Shown here one piece after another: positions 1 through 13,630 of a DNA stretch of 64,000 bases. The translations under genes were made by a program, and so were the position numbers. This DNA comes from Heracleum sosnowskyi (Eukaryota; Streptophyta; Magnoliopsida; Apiales; Apiaceae), in contig CM061243.1 of NCBI GenBank assembly GCA_030848705.1, positions 111,376,674 through 111,440,673 of the forward strand. The letters run 5' to 3'. The notes beneath the pieces were generated by a model, which worked only from the letters and a program-made list of their open reading frames with translations, was not told the DNA's origin and ran no database searches. Position 1 is the first letter of the stretch. Each line of letters opens with the position of its first letter.

Positions 1-430
1 AATCAAGAAAATATGATTTACACATAATATCATAAACACGAATTTACAAAAATATACAAAGAGTTCAAGAATAGTTACCCCTTTTTCTAAGCTTGTCACA
101 AATCTTCCTCTGTTCGTGTTCTTCTTCTTCTCTCTCTCTCTCAACATTTTTTTCTCGATGCTGTGCTGTAGTATTTTCTAGGGTTTTGTCTTTTTTTCGC
201 TTACAAATTACATACGTTTGTATCTATATAGTAGTCCATTTAATTAACTTGGGTTAACCAAAATCTTTCAATTAAACTAAAGCCCAACTAAATTAAATTA
301 GTACGGTCCGTTAATCCAATTTTATTCTAAAGTCAAATTATATAATTATCTTAAATTTTAATCCAATTCTAATTCTAATTTCTAGCAAATTTTAATCTAT
401 TAAAATTACAAAAAAATCCGGGATATTACA
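1..430 (-). repeat. LTR-B copy 1 (partial, enters window from the left)
   Basis: The sequence from position 1 matches the sequence from position 2200 and again from about 53819, so this is one copy of a long repeat. It ends in CCGGGATATTACA at 430. Read on the minus strand this is an LTR start (TGTAATATCCCGG), preceded by the purine-rich stretch AAGGAG. The left part of the LTR lies outside the window. It contains a CT-rich microsatellite near 120-145. No coding capacity is seen. Confidence 0.7.
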
Positions 431-620
431 AACTACTCTCCTTAAAAAGAATTTGGTCCCCAAATTCACAACAATCCTATACTCCAAAAGTTCATGACAC
501 ATTTACCCACTAATCTCCTACAAGTCAAACTTAAACTATGGTCCACAGAAACGCATCCTAGGAAGTGTACTAGTCCCATACCTAACACACTCCGAAGAAC
601 AACCTGCTCTTGATACCAAC
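431..620 (-). repeat. LTR-B internal segment (PBS + PPT only)
   Basis: These 190 bp between two LTR-B copies carry, on the minus strand, a PBS-like TTGGTATCAAGAGC next to the upstream LTR end, and AAGGAGAGTAGTT (PPT) next to the downstream LTR start. The PBS resembles the complement of plant initiator Met-tRNA. No ORF is present. The region next to the PPT is almost identical to the LTR-A internal segment, although the LTR bodies differ strongly. Confidence 0.65.
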
Positions 621-2383
621 TGTAACAACCCGACTTTTCGGAATATTATTCTAAATACAAAACTTAAATAAAAATAGATTCCTTATTCGATAAATTCAAT
701 ATTCCACAAAAGTCAACACGATGGTCAAACTCAACAATAATTCAAAACATAAAAGCGGAGACACATCTCCATAAATCCAACAATATTCAATGTCTAACAG
801 ATAATCAAATTATTCGAATAGTCTTATGCAAAATCACATAGCACGAAATCCATAACTCCACATCCTTATTCTTACTTAGCTTCCAAAACTCCGAACCTGA
901 AATATACTAAAAAAATGAGCTGCAAAGCCCAGCAAGTAACTATCGCCCAACGGCTCAAAGTAATATTTAAAATAGAATTTCTTAACTTTAAATCGATAAT
1001 ATAATCTTAACAATAAAATCACATTTAATTCCCACGGTTCTAAATTACGGTCACACTATGCTAGTGACACGACTTCTATAGTTCGATGATTCGATGGGGG
1101 CCAGTTTACGTCCCTCGATAAGACAAACTCAATGAGGTATCTATGTGTTCCGGAACGTGCGTAAACTAGTTCTATATGTCACACTATCCAGTGACCAGAT
1201 TCTATGATTCGATGCGCAACTAAAACTGGGGAATTCTATAAAAATCTTTTCTAAAATCTATTTTCGATATCACAAGTTTCAAAATCAAATATTTCGAATA
1301 TAATAAGATAACCGAATAAAAAAAGATTTGATAATATTAGTGAGCAACGAAAAGTCACTTACCTCGATACCGATGTCGCACCCTAGAAATAAAATCACAA
1401 CAAATCCTTAATATTAACTTATAATCTATTAACAATCAAATAAAGCAAAAAAGTACACAACTCAATAGAACTCATGCGGCGTTTACATATAATTTACTCG
1501 AAGAAGATTCCAAACATCAAACATCAAAATATCTTGCAAAATAGACTATTGTTAACAAACTCAATCCTGACCGGTTCTAAAAATTGGTAATTTACTCTAT
1601 GAAAATGATTTTATCTAAAAACGTACAAAACACGAAAAATGTAGGCAATCCTGAGACATTTCCAGAATGATAAGGCTCGTTAAAAACGGACAAGTAACGA
1701 ACTCAGAGCATGGACATTTGCGGACTGCAGAAAAGAATCAGCCCCTGATTTATTTAGTATTATGCTATTTACGACATCCAAATCACAGAATATAGCAGCA
1801 AAGTGTAAACAAGAAACACAGAACACGAAAATAACTTTCAATATTGATATTACCCATTAAATTAGCATAAAAACTCAATTTATTACGAATTTTCAAAGTT
1901 AGACATCTCAGTTTCAAAAACATACTGGCTGGTCAATAAATCCCAGAAAAACTCATATCTACAGACCTAATTTCAAAAAACACAAAGAATCAAAGTTGTA
2001 TATAATTCAAATACCTTTTCAGAAAGTCTAATATCATAAAATTACGACAAATAACGAATCATATATGATGTTTACAAGAATTCAGACTTTATATAGTATA
2101 CATACAAAATCGGAGTAGTCATACGAACACAATAGACAAAATAAAGAACTCATGAATATATATCATATTATATACCAAAACATTATCACTTGTACAAATA
2201 ATCAAGAAAATATGATTTACACATAATATCATAAACACGAATTTACAAAAATATACAAAGAGTTCAAGAATCGTTACCCCTTTTTCTAAACTTGTCACAA
2301 ATCTTCCTCTTTTCGTGTTTTTCTTCTTCTTCTTCTTCTCTCTCTCTCAACATTTTTTTCTCGCTGCTGTGCTCTAGTATTAC
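621..2383 (-). repeat. LTR-B copy 2 (truncated at right by the LTR-A array)
   Basis: It begins with TGTAACAACCCG directly after the PBS and is collinear with copy 1 from 2200 on. By comparison with copy 1 the complete LTR would be about 2.0 kb. At about 2383, inside GTGCTCTAGTATT, it switches abruptly to LTR-A sequence. A minus-strand AGGTAAGT splice-donor consensus (1357-1364) sits in a position similar to that in LTR-A. No long ORF is present. Confidence 0.65.
2320..2348. repeat. (TTC)n/(TC)n microsatellite in LTR-B copy 2
   Basis: A run of TTC units passes into TC units. The same tract is shorter near 120-145 and longer at 53933-53986, so it varies in length among the three LTR-B copies. 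Confidence 0.85.
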
Positions 2384-3545
2384 AAAGATAACTATTACAA
2401 AAGCGCAGCTAACGATAATCCTCAAAATCCAAAGCAATCCCACTTGAGTTACACCGAACCTGAAAATTGTAAGGAATGAGCCATACAGCCCAGCAAGAAA
2501 CCAATCGATCCAACTAGTCGGCCAAATAACATATATATACAAAACAGAGTACAATATTCGATACGATACGATATATGAAACAAATAACTTTCAATACACA
2601 TTCGTATTCTTATTCGATAGATACGATACGATACCACATAACAACAATAACCTGAAACCCACAATTCATGCCACGACCACTACAACCCGGTGATAACGGT
2701 CCTAAATTTTCAGAAAACTGTCACTACAACCTGGTGACTCGGTCCTTATTCTTATTCGATATTTTCACAAACCATGGCACAAATCAGAATTTCAATACTA
2801 TTATTGCTTACACATAACACATATCAAATAAACACATCACTTCAAAATATAATCTCACTTAGCCCAAGTTTTATAAGCAAGTATATACATATAACACATA
2901 ATTTCGAAAACACTAGGAAAATCAATCGGAAACTTACATTGACGCAACCTAGATCATATGTCCAATTCTGATCAGTTCTGTATTTAGCATTTATTATCCT
3001 CTAAACGACGGTTTCTGGAAAAACTTAAAGGATGATAGTTGTAGAGAACGAAAAGACCTTTCTGAAAAGATATGACTCATCAGAATCGGACTTATAACGA
3101 ATCGGAAATTGAATAAAACGTCCGCTGAATTTGAACAGAAACTGAAAAACAAGATCTGTACGTGTTTTGTGATTTTAAGAACTGTTCAGATCATAATATG
3201 GAAAAACACCGTGAAACAAAAGTTGTAGAATATTGAAAGAGCTTTCCGAAAAGTCCAGAATCATGAAATTCTGAATTACGGTGAATTTATTACGAATTTT
3301 ACAAGACAACAGAATTCTATGTATAAAAATCCTACGAATTTTGACAATAAAAACGAAGAAAGAGAATATGATGTTTATATAAAGACTCGGAACCCTAATT
3401 CCAAACCTACTACTTACCCGAACTTAAATCTTATCTATATTTTAGGCCCATTAGTCTAATTTAATTTTAAATCCTATTCTTTTTCAATTTTTAATTTTTT
3501 TTTATTCTTTTATTATTATTAATCTAAAAATTACGGGATATTACA
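2384..3545 (-). repeat. LTR A0 (5'-truncated edge copy)
   Basis: The first 101 bp are missing at the junction with LTR-B. The first ~250 bp carry substitutions resembling the diverged right block, while the rest resembles the left block, so this edge unit is a mosaic. Its internal segment is 3546-3723. Confidence 0.85.
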
Positions 3546-3723
3546 AACTACCCTCCTTAAAAAGAATTTGGTCCCCAAATTCACAACAATCCTATACTCC
3601 AAAAACTCATGACACATATATTCCAAAAGTCAAGTTCTAACGACTCTAAAGGATCGCATCCTAGGAAATGTATTAGTCTCATACCTAACACACTCCGAAA
3701 GACAGCCTGCTCTTGATACCAAC

Positions 3724-4986
3724 TGTAACAGCCCGACTTTTCGGACTATTAATTCTAAATCAAAACTCAAATAAAATACTATAAACTGACAATTACAGAC
3801 GGAAGCGTGACAAAAGTTCTATACAAAGATAACTATTACAAAAGCGCAGCTAACGATAATCCTCAAAATCCAAAGCTATCCCACTTGAGTTACACCGGAC
3901 CCGAAAATTGTAAGGAATGAGCCATACAGCCCAGCAAGAAACCAATCGATCCAACTAGTCGGGCAAATAACATATATATACAAAACAGAATACAATATTC
4001 GATACGATACGATATATGAAACAGATAACTTTCGATACACATTCGTATTCTTATTCGATAGATACGATACGATACCACATAACAACAATAACCTGAAACC
4101 CACAATTCATGCCACGACCACTACAACCCGGTGATAACGGTCCTAAATTTTCAGAAAACTGTCACTACAACCCGGTGACTCGGTCCTTATTCTTATTCGA
4201 TATTTTCACAAACCATGGCACAAATCAGAATTTCAATACTATTATTGCTTACACATAACACATATCAAATAAACACATCACTTCAAAATATAATCTCACT
4301 TAGCCCAAGTTTTATAAGCAAGTATATACATATAACACATAATTTCGAAAACACTAGGAAAATCAATCGGAAACTTACCTTGACGCAACCTAGATCATAT
4401 GTCCAATTCTGATCAGTTCTGTATTTAGCATTTATTATCCTCTAAACGACGGTTTCTGGAAAAACTCAAAGGATGATAGTTGTAGAGAACGAAAAGACCT
4501 TTCTGAAAAGATATGACTCATCAGAATCGGACTTATAACGAATCGGAAATTGAATAAAACGTCCGCTGAATTTGAACAGAAACTGAAAAACAAGATCTGT
4601 ACGTGTTTTGTGATTTTAAGAACAGTTCAGATCATAATATGGAAAAACACCGTGAAACAAAAGTTGTAGAATATTGAAAGAGCTTTCCGAAAAGTCCAGA
4701 ATCATGAAATTCTGAATTACGGTGAATTTATTACGAATTTTACAAGACAACAGAATTCTATGTATAAAAATCCTACGAATTTTGACAATAAAAACGAAGA
4801 AAGAGAATATGATGTTTATATAAAGACTCGGAACCCTAATTCCAAACCTACTACTTACCCGAACTTAAATCTGATCTATATTTTAGGCCCATTAGTCTAA
4901 TTTAATTTTAAATCCTATTCTTTTTCAATTTTTAATTTTTTTTTATTCTTTTATTATTATTAATCTAAAAATTACGGGATATTACA
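3724..4986 (-). repeat. LTR A1
   Basis: A full 1263 bp copy, used as the reference unit. It contains CGATA pentamers (about 4000-4070) and a diverged direct repeat of CACTACAACCCGGTGA (about 4120-4185). The internal segment is 4987-5164. Confidence 0.9.
4373..4380 (-). promoter_or_regulatory. Splice-donor consensus in LTR-A (representative copy)
   Basis: The minus strand reads CAAG|GTAAGT, an ideal plant 5' splice site, about 606 nt into the LTR. The same octamer occurs in LTR-B at 1357-1364 within otherwise diverged sequence. In several units (A0, A3, A6, A7, A9, A10, A12, A14) the base before GT is changed (AT|GTAAGT). Use as a real donor is unproven, and no acceptor could be assigned. Confidence 0.3.
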
Positions 4987-5164
4987 AACTACCCTCCTTA
5001 AAAAGAATTTGGTCCCCAAATTCACAACAATCCTATACTCCAAAAACTCATGACACATATATTCCAAAAGTCAAGTTCTAACGACTCTAAAGGATCGCAT
5101 CCTAGGAAATGTATTAGTCTCATACCTAACACACTCCGAAAGACAGCCTGCTCTTGATACCAAC

Positions 5165-6427
5165 TGTAACAGCCCGACTTTTCGGACTATTAATTCTAAA
5201 TCAAAACTCAAATAAAATACTATAAACTGACAATTACAGACGGAAGCGTGACAAAAGTTCTATACAAAGATAACTATTACAAAAGCGCAGCTAACGATAA
5301 TCCTCAAAATCCAAAGCTATCCCACTTGAGTTACACCGGACCCGAAAATTGTAAGGAATGAGCCATACAGCCCAGCAAGAAACCAATCGATCCAACTAGT
5401 CGGGCAAATAACATATATATACAAAACAGAATACAATATTCGATACGATACGATATATGAAACAAATAACTTTCGATACACATTCGTATTCTTATTCGAT
5501 AGATACGATACGATACCACATAACAACAATAACCTGAAACCCACAATTCATGCCACGACCACTACAACCCGGTGATAACGGTCCTAAATTTTCAGAAAAC
5601 TGTCACTACAACCCGGTGACTCGGTCCTTATTCTTATTCGATATTTTCACAAACCATGGCACAAATCAGAATTTCAATACTATTATTGCTTACACATAAC
5701 ACATATCAAATAAACACATCACTTCAAAATATAATCTCACTTAGCCCAAGTTTTATAAGCAAGTATATACATATAACACATAATTTCGAAAACACTAGGA
5801 AAATCAATCGGAAACTTACCTTGACGCAACCTAGATCATATGTCCAATTCTGATCAGTTCTGTATTTAGCATTTATTATCCTCTAAACGACGGTTTCTGG
5901 AAAAACTCAAAGGATGATAGTTGTAGAGAACGAAAAGACCTTTCTGAAAAGATATGACTCATCAGAATCGGACTTATAACGAATCGGAAATTGAATAAAA
6001 CGTCCGCTGAATTTGAACAAAAACTGAAAAACAAGATCTGTACGTGTTTTGTGATTTTAAGAACAGTTCAGATCATAATATGGAAAAACACCGTGAAACA
6101 AAAGTTGTAGAATATTGAAAGAGCTTTCCGAAAAGTCCAGAATCATGAAATTCTGAATTACGGTGAATTTATTACGAATTTTACAAGACAACAGAATTCT
6201 ATGTATAAAAATCCTACGAATTTTGACAATAAAAACGAAGAAAGAGAATATGATGTTTATATAAAGACTCGGAACCCTAATTCCAAACCTACTACTTACC
6301 CGAACTTAAATCTGATCTATATTTTAGGCCCATTAGTCTAATTTAATTTTAAATCCTATTCTTTTTCAATTTTTAATTTTTTTTTATTCTTTTATTATTA
6401 TTAATCTAAAAATTACGGGATATTACA
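5165..6427 (-). repeat. LTR A2
   Basis: A full 1263 bp copy, nearly identical to A1. The internal segment is 6428-6605. Confidence 0.9.
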
Positions 6428-6605
6428 AACTACCCTCCTTAAAAAGAATTTGGTCCCCAAATTCACAACAATCCTATACTCCAAAAACTCATGACACATA
6501 TATTCCAAAAGTCAAGTTCTAACGACTCTAAAGGATCGCATCCTAGGAAATGTATTAGTCTCATACCTAACACACTCCGAAAGACAGCCTGCTCTTGATA
6601 CCAAC

Positions 6606-7868
6606 TGTAACAGCCCGACTTTTCGGACTATTAATTCTAAATCAAAACTCAAATAAAATACTATAAACTGACAATTACAGACGGAAGCGTGACAAAAGTT
6701 CTATACAAAGATAACTATTACAAAAGCGCAGCTAACGATAATCCTCAAAATCCAAAGCTATCCCACTTGAGTTACACCGGACCCGAAAATTGTAAGGAAT
6801 GAGCCATACAGCCCAGCAAGAAACCAATCGATCCAACTAGTCGGGCAAATAACATATATATACAAAATAGAATACAATATTCGATACGATACGATATATG
6901 AAACAAATAACTTTCGATACACATTCGTATTCTTATTCGATAGATACGATACGATACCACATAACAACAATAACCTGAAACCCACAATTCATGCCACGAC
7001 CACTACAACCCGGTGATAACGGTCCTAAATTTTCAGAAAACTGTCACTACAACCCGGTGACTCGGTCCTTATTCTTATTCGATATTTTCACAAACCATGG
7101 CACAAATCAGAATTTCAATACTATTATTGCTTACACATAACACATATCAAATAAACACATCACTTCAAAATATAATCTCACTTAGCCCAAGTTTTATAAG
7201 CAAGTATATACATATAACACATAATTTCGAAAACACTAGGAAAATCAATCGGAAACTTACATTGACGCAACCTAGATCATATGTCCAATTCTGATCAGTT
7301 CTGTATTTAGCATTTATTATCCTCTAAACGACGGTTTCTGGAAAAACTCAAAGGATGATAGTTGTAGAGAACGAAAAGACCTTTCTGAAAAGATATGACT
7401 CATCAGAATCGGACTTATAACGAATCGGAAATTGAATAAAACGTCCGCTGAATTTGAACAGAAACTGAAAAACAAGATCTGTACGTGTTTTGTGATTTTA
7501 AGAACAGTTCAGATCATAATATGGAAAAACACCGTGAAACAAAAGTTGTAGAATATTGAAAGAGCTTTCCGAAAAGTCCAGAATCATGAAATTCTGAATT
7601 ACGGTGAATTTATTACGAATTTTACAAGACAACAGAATTCTATGTATAAAAATCCTACGAATTTTGACAATAAAAACGAAGAAAGAGAATATGATGTTTA
7701 TATAAAGACTCGGAACCCTAATTCCAAACCTACTACTTACCCGAACTTAAATCTGATCTATATTTTAGGCCCATTAGTCTAATTTAATTTTAAATCCTAT
7801 TCTTTTTCAAATTTTAAATTTTTTTTATTCTTTTATTATTATTAATCTACAAATTACGGGATATTACA
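6606..7868 (-). repeat. LTR A3 (type C variant)
   Basis: A full copy with the linked type C markers: AAAATAGAATAC near 6865, CAAATTTTAAATTT near 7808 and CTACAAATTACGGG near 7847. The internal segment (7869-8045) is one base shorter because of CAAAAATCATGAC. Confidence 0.9.
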
Positions 7869-8045
7869 AACTACCCTCCTTAAAAAGAATTTGGTCCCCA
7901 AATTCACAACAATCCTATACTCCAAAAATCATGACACATATATTCCAAAAGTCAAGTTCTAACGACTCTAAAGGATCGCATCCTAGGAAATGTATTAGTC
8001 TCATACCTAACACACTCCGAAAGACAGCCTGCTCTTGATACCAAC

Positions 8046-9308
8046 TGTAACAGCCCGACTTTTCGGACTATTAATTCTAAATCAAAACTCAAATAAAATA
8101 CTATAAACTGACAATTACAGACGGAAGCGTGACAAAAGTTCTATACAAAGATAACTATTACAAAAGCGCAGCTAACGATAATCCTCAAAATCCAAAGCTA
8201 TCCCACTTGAGTTACACCGGACCCGAAAATTGTAAGGAATGAGCCATACAGCCCAGCAAGAAACCAATCGATCCAACTAGTCGGGCAAATAACATATATA
8301 TACAAAACAGAATACAATATTCGATACGATACGATATATGAAACAAATAACTTTCGATACACATTCGTATTCTTATTCGATAGATACGATACGATACCAC
8401 ATAACAACAATAACCTGAAACCCACAATTCATGCCACGACCACTACAACCCGGTGATAACGGTCCTAAATTTTCAGAAAACTGTCACTACAACCTGGTGA
8501 CTCGGTCCTTATTCTTATTCGATATTTTCACAAACCATGGCACAAATCAGAATTTCAATACTATTATTGCTTACACATAACACATATCAAATAAACACAT
8601 CACTTCAAAATATAATCTCACTTAGCCCAAGTTTTATAAGCAAGTATATACATATAACACATAATTTCGAAAACACTAGGAAAATCAATCGGAAACTTAC
8701 CTTGACGCAACCTAGATCATATGTCCAATTCTGATCAGTTCTGTATTTAGCATTTATTATCCTCTAAACGACGGTTTCTGGAAAAACTCAAAGGATGATA
8801 GTTGTAGAGAACGAAAAGACCTTTCTGAAAAGATATGACTCATCAGAATCGGACTTATAACGAATCGGAAATTGAATAAAACGTCCGCTGAATTTGAACA
8901 GAAACTGAAAAACAAGATCTGTACGTGTTTTGTGATTTTAAGAACAGTTCAGATCATAATATGGAAAAACACCGTGAAACAAAAGTTGTAGAATATTGAA
9001 AGAGCTTTCCGAAAAGTCCAGAATCATGAAATTCTGAATTACGGTGAATTTATTACGAATTTTACAAGACAACAGAATTCTATGTATAAAAATCCTACGA
9101 ATTTTGACAATAAAAACGAAGAAAGAGAATATGATGTTTATATAAAGACTCGGAACCCTAATTCCAAACCTACTACTTACCCGAACTTAAATCTGATCTA
9201 TATTTTAGGCCCATTAGTCTAATTTAATTTTAAATCCTATTCTTTTTCAATTTTTAATTTTTTTTTATTCTTTTATTATTATTAATCTAAAAATTACGGG
9301 ATATTACA
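8046..9308 (-). repeat. LTR A4
   Basis: A full copy. It has ACCTGGTGACT in place of ACCCGGTGACT near 8492. The internal segment is 9309-9486. Confidence 0.9.
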
Positions 9309-9486
9309 AACTACCCTCCTTAAAAAGAATTTGGTCCCCAAATTCACAACAATCCTATACTCCAAAAACTCATGACACATATATTCCAAAAGTCAAGTTC
9401 TAACGACTCTAAAGGATCGCATCCTAGGAAATGTATTAGTCTCATACCTAACACACTCCGAAAGACAGCCTGCTCTTGATACCAAC

Positions 9487-10749
9487 TGTAACAGCCCGAC
9501 TTTTCGGACTATTAATTCTAAATCAAAACTCAAATAAAATACTATAAACTGACAATTACAGACGGAAGCGTGACAAAAGTTCTATACAAAGATAACTATT
9601 ACAAAAGCGCAGCTAACGATAATCCTCAAAATCCAAAGCTATCCCACTTGAGTTACACCGGACCCGAAAATTGTAAGGAATGAGCCATACAGCCCAGCAA
9701 GAAACCAATCGATCCAACTAGTCGGGCAAATAACATATATATACAAAACAGAATACAATATTCGATACGATACGATATATGAAACAAATAACTTTCGATA
9801 CACATTCGTATTCTTATTCGATAGATACGATACGATACCACATAACAACAATAACCTGAAACCCACAATTCATGCCACGACCACTACAACCCGGTGATAA
9901 CGGTCCTAAATTTTCAGAAAACTGTCACTACAACCCGGTGACTCGGTCCTTATTCTTATTCGATATTTTCACAAACCATGGCACAAATCAGAATTTCAAT
10001 ACTATTATTGCTTACACATAACACATATCAAATAAACACATCACTTCAAAATATAATCTCACTTAGCCCAAGTTTTATAAGCAAGTATATACATATAACA
10101 CATAATTTCGAAAACACTAGGAAAATCAATCGGAAACTTACCTTGACGCAACCTAGATCATATGTCCAATTCTGATCAGTTCTGTATTTAGCATTTATTA
10201 TCCTCTAAACGACGGTTTCTGGAAAAACTCAAAGGATGATAGTTGTAGAGAACGAAAAGACCTTTCTGAAAAGATATGACTCATCAGAATCGGACTTATA
10301 ACGAATCGGAAATTGAATAAAACGTCCGCTGAATTTGAACAGAAACTGAAAAACAAGATCTGTACGTGTTTTGTGATTTTAAGAACAGTTCAGATCATAA
10401 TATGGAAAAACACCGTGAAACAAAAGTTGTAGAATATTGAAAGAGCTTTCCGAAAAGTCCAGAATCATGAAATTCTGAATTACGGTGAATTTATTACGAA
10501 TTTTACAAGACAACAGAATTCTATGTATAAAAATCCTACGAATTTTGACAATAAAAACGAAGAAAGAGAATATGATGTTTATATAAAGACTCGGAACCCT
10601 AATTCCAAACCTACTACTTACCCGAACTTAAATCTGATCTATATTTTAGGCCCATTAGTCTAATTTAATTTTAAATCCTATTCTTTTTCAATTTTTAATT
10701 TTTTTTTATTCTTTTATTATTATTAATCTAAAAATTACGGGATATTACA
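9487..10749 (-). repeat. LTR A5
   Basis: A full 1263 bp copy of the A2 type, one higher-order period (4322 bp) after A2. The internal segment is 10750-10927. Confidence 0.9.
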
Positions 10750-10927
10750 AACTACCCTCCTTAAAAAGAATTTGGTCCCCAAATTCACAACAATCCTATA
10801 CTCCAAAAACTCATGACACATATATTCCAAAAGTCAAGTTCTAACGACTCTAAAGGATCGCATCCTAGGAAATGTATTAGTCTCATACCTAACACACTCC
10901 GAAAGACAGCCTGCTCTTGATACCAAC

Positions 10928-12190
10928 TGTAACAGCCCGACTTTTCGGACTATTAATTCTAAATCAAAACTCAAATAAAATACTATAAACTGACAATTAC
11001 AGACGGAAGCGTGACAAAAGTTCTATACAAAGATAACTATTACAAAAGCGCAGCTAACGATAATCCTCAAAATCCAAAGCTATCCCACTTGAGTTACACC
11101 GGACCCGAAAATTGTAAGGAATGAGCCATACAGCCCAGCAAGAAACCAATCGATCCAACTAGTCGGGCAAATAACATATATATACAAAATAGAATACAAT
11201 ATTCGATACGATACGATATATGAAACAAATAACTTTCGATACACATTCGTATTCTTATTCGATAGATACGATACGATACCACATAACAACAATAACCTGA
11301 AACCCACAATTCATGCCACGACCACTACAACCCGGTGATAACGGTCCTAAATTTTCAGAAAACTGTCACTACAACCCGGTGACTCGGTCCTTATTCTTAT
11401 TCGATATTTTCACAAACCATGGCACAAATCAGAATTTCAATACTATTATTGCTTACACATAACACATATCAAATAAACACATCACTTCAAAATATAATCT
11501 CACTTAGCCCAAGTTTTATAAGCAAGTATATACATATAACACATAATTTCGAAAACACTAGGAAAATCAATCGGAAACTTACATTGACGCAACCTAGATC
11601 ATATGTCCAATTCTGATCAGTTCTGTATTTAGCATTTATTATCCTCTAAACGACGGTTTCTGGAAAAACTCAAAGGATGATAGTTGTAGAGAACGAAAAG
11701 ACCTTTCTGAAAAGATATGACTCATCAGAATCGGACTTATAACGAATCGGAAATTGAATAAAACGTCCGCTGAATTTGAACAGAAACTGAAAAACAAGAT
11801 CTGTACGTGTTTTGTGATTTTAAGAACAGTTCAGATCATAATATGGAAAAACACCGTGAAACAAAAGTTGTAGAATATTGAAAGAGCTTTCCGAAAAGTC
11901 CAGAATCATGAAATTCTGAATTACGGTGAATTTATTACGAATTTTACAAGACAACAGAATTCTATGTATAAAAATCCTACGAATTTTGACAATAAAAACG
12001 AAGAAAGAGAATATGATGTTTATATAAAGACTCGGAACCCTAATTCCAAACCTACTACTTACCCGAACTTAAATCTGATCTATATTTTAGGCCCATTAGT
12101 CTAATTTAATTTTAAATCCTATTCTTTTTCAAATTTTAAATTTTTTTTATTCTTTTATTATTATTAATCTACAAATTACGGGATATTACA
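10928..12190 (-). repeat. LTR A6 (type C variant)
   Basis: Carries the same linked markers as A3, exactly 4322 bp later. The internal segment is 12191-12367 (177 bp). Confidence 0.9.
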
Positions 12191-12367
12191 AACTACCCTC
12201 CTTAAAAAGAATTTGGTCCCCAAATTCACAACAATCCTATACTCCAAAAATCATGACACATATATTCCAAAAGTCAAGTTCTAACGACTCTAAAGGATCG
12301 CATCCTAGGAAATGTATTAGTCTCATACCTAACACACTCCGAAAGACAGCTTGCTCTTGATACCAAC

Positions 12368-13630
12368 TGTAACAGCCCGACTTTTCGGACTATTAATTCT
12401 AAATCAAAACTCAAATAAAATACTATAAACTGACAATTACAGACGGAAGCGTGACAAAAGTTCTATACAAAGATAACTATTACAAAAGCGCAGCTAACGA
12501 TAATCCTCAAAATCCAAAGCTATCCCACTTGAGTTACACCGGACCCGAAAATTGTAAGGAATGAGTCATACAGCCCAGCAAGAAACCAATCGATCCAACT
12601 AGTCGGGCAAATAACATATATATACAAAACAGAATACAATATTCGATACGATACGATATATGAAACAAATAACTTTCGATACACATTCGTATTCTTATTC
12701 GATAGATACGATACGATACCACATAACAACAATAACCTGAAACCCACAATTCATGCCACGACCACTACAACCCGGTGATAACGGTCCTAAATTTTCAGAA
12801 AACTGTCACTACAACCTGGTGACTCGGTCCTTATTCTTATTCGATATTTTCACAAACCATGGCACAAATCAGAATTTCAATACTATTATTGCTTACACAT
12901 AACACATATCAAATAAACACATCACTTCAAAATATAATCTCACTTAGCCCAAGTTTTATAAGCAAGTATATACATATAACACATAATTTCGAAAACACTA
13001 GGAAAATCAATCGGAAACTTACATTGACGCAACCTAGATCATATGTCCAATTCTGATCAGTTCTGTATTTAGCATTTATTATCCTCTAAACGACGGTTTC
13101 TGGAAAAACTTAAAGGATGATAGTTGTAGAGAACGAAAAGACCTTTCTGAAAAGATATGACTCATCAGAATCGGACTTATAACGAATCGGAAATTGAATA
13201 AAACGTCCGCTGAATTTGAACAGAAACTGAAAAACAAGATCTGTACGTGTTTTGTGATTTTAAGAACAGTTCAGATCATAATATGGAAAAACACCATGAA
13301 ACAAAAGTTGTAGAATATTGAAAGAGCTTTCCGAAAAGTCCAGAATCATGAAATTCTGAATTACGGTGAATTTATTACGAATTTTACAAGACAACAGAAT
13401 TCTATGTATAAAAATCCTACGAATTTTGACAATAAAAACGAAGAAAGAGAATATGATGTTTATATAAAGACTCGGAACCCTAATTCCAAACCTACTACTT
13501 ACCCGAACTTAAATCTGATCTATATTTTAGGCCCATTAGTCTAATTTAATTTTAAATCCTATTCTTTTTCAATTTTTAATTTTTTTTTATTCTTTTATTA
13601 TTATTAATCTAAAAATTACGGGATATTACA
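12368..13630 (-). repeat. LTR A7
   Basis: A full copy with ACCTGGTGACT, ACCATGAAAC and TTACATTGACG markers shared with A10 and A12. The internal segment is 13631-13808. Confidence 0.9.

Noticed and set aside
3876..4105. Overlapping 71- and 75-codon minus-strand ORFs in each unit
   Set aside because: They are two frames of the same CGATA-rich LTR stretch with low-complexity composition. They change freely in diverged units and match no known domain.
4215..4412. A 65-codon plus-strand ORF (MAQIRISILLLL...) repeated in nearly every array unit
   Set aside because: It repeats only because the units are near-copies. In the older block it is lost in several units (start lost in A16, early stops in A15 and A21), with no sign of selection, and it runs antisense to the LTR.
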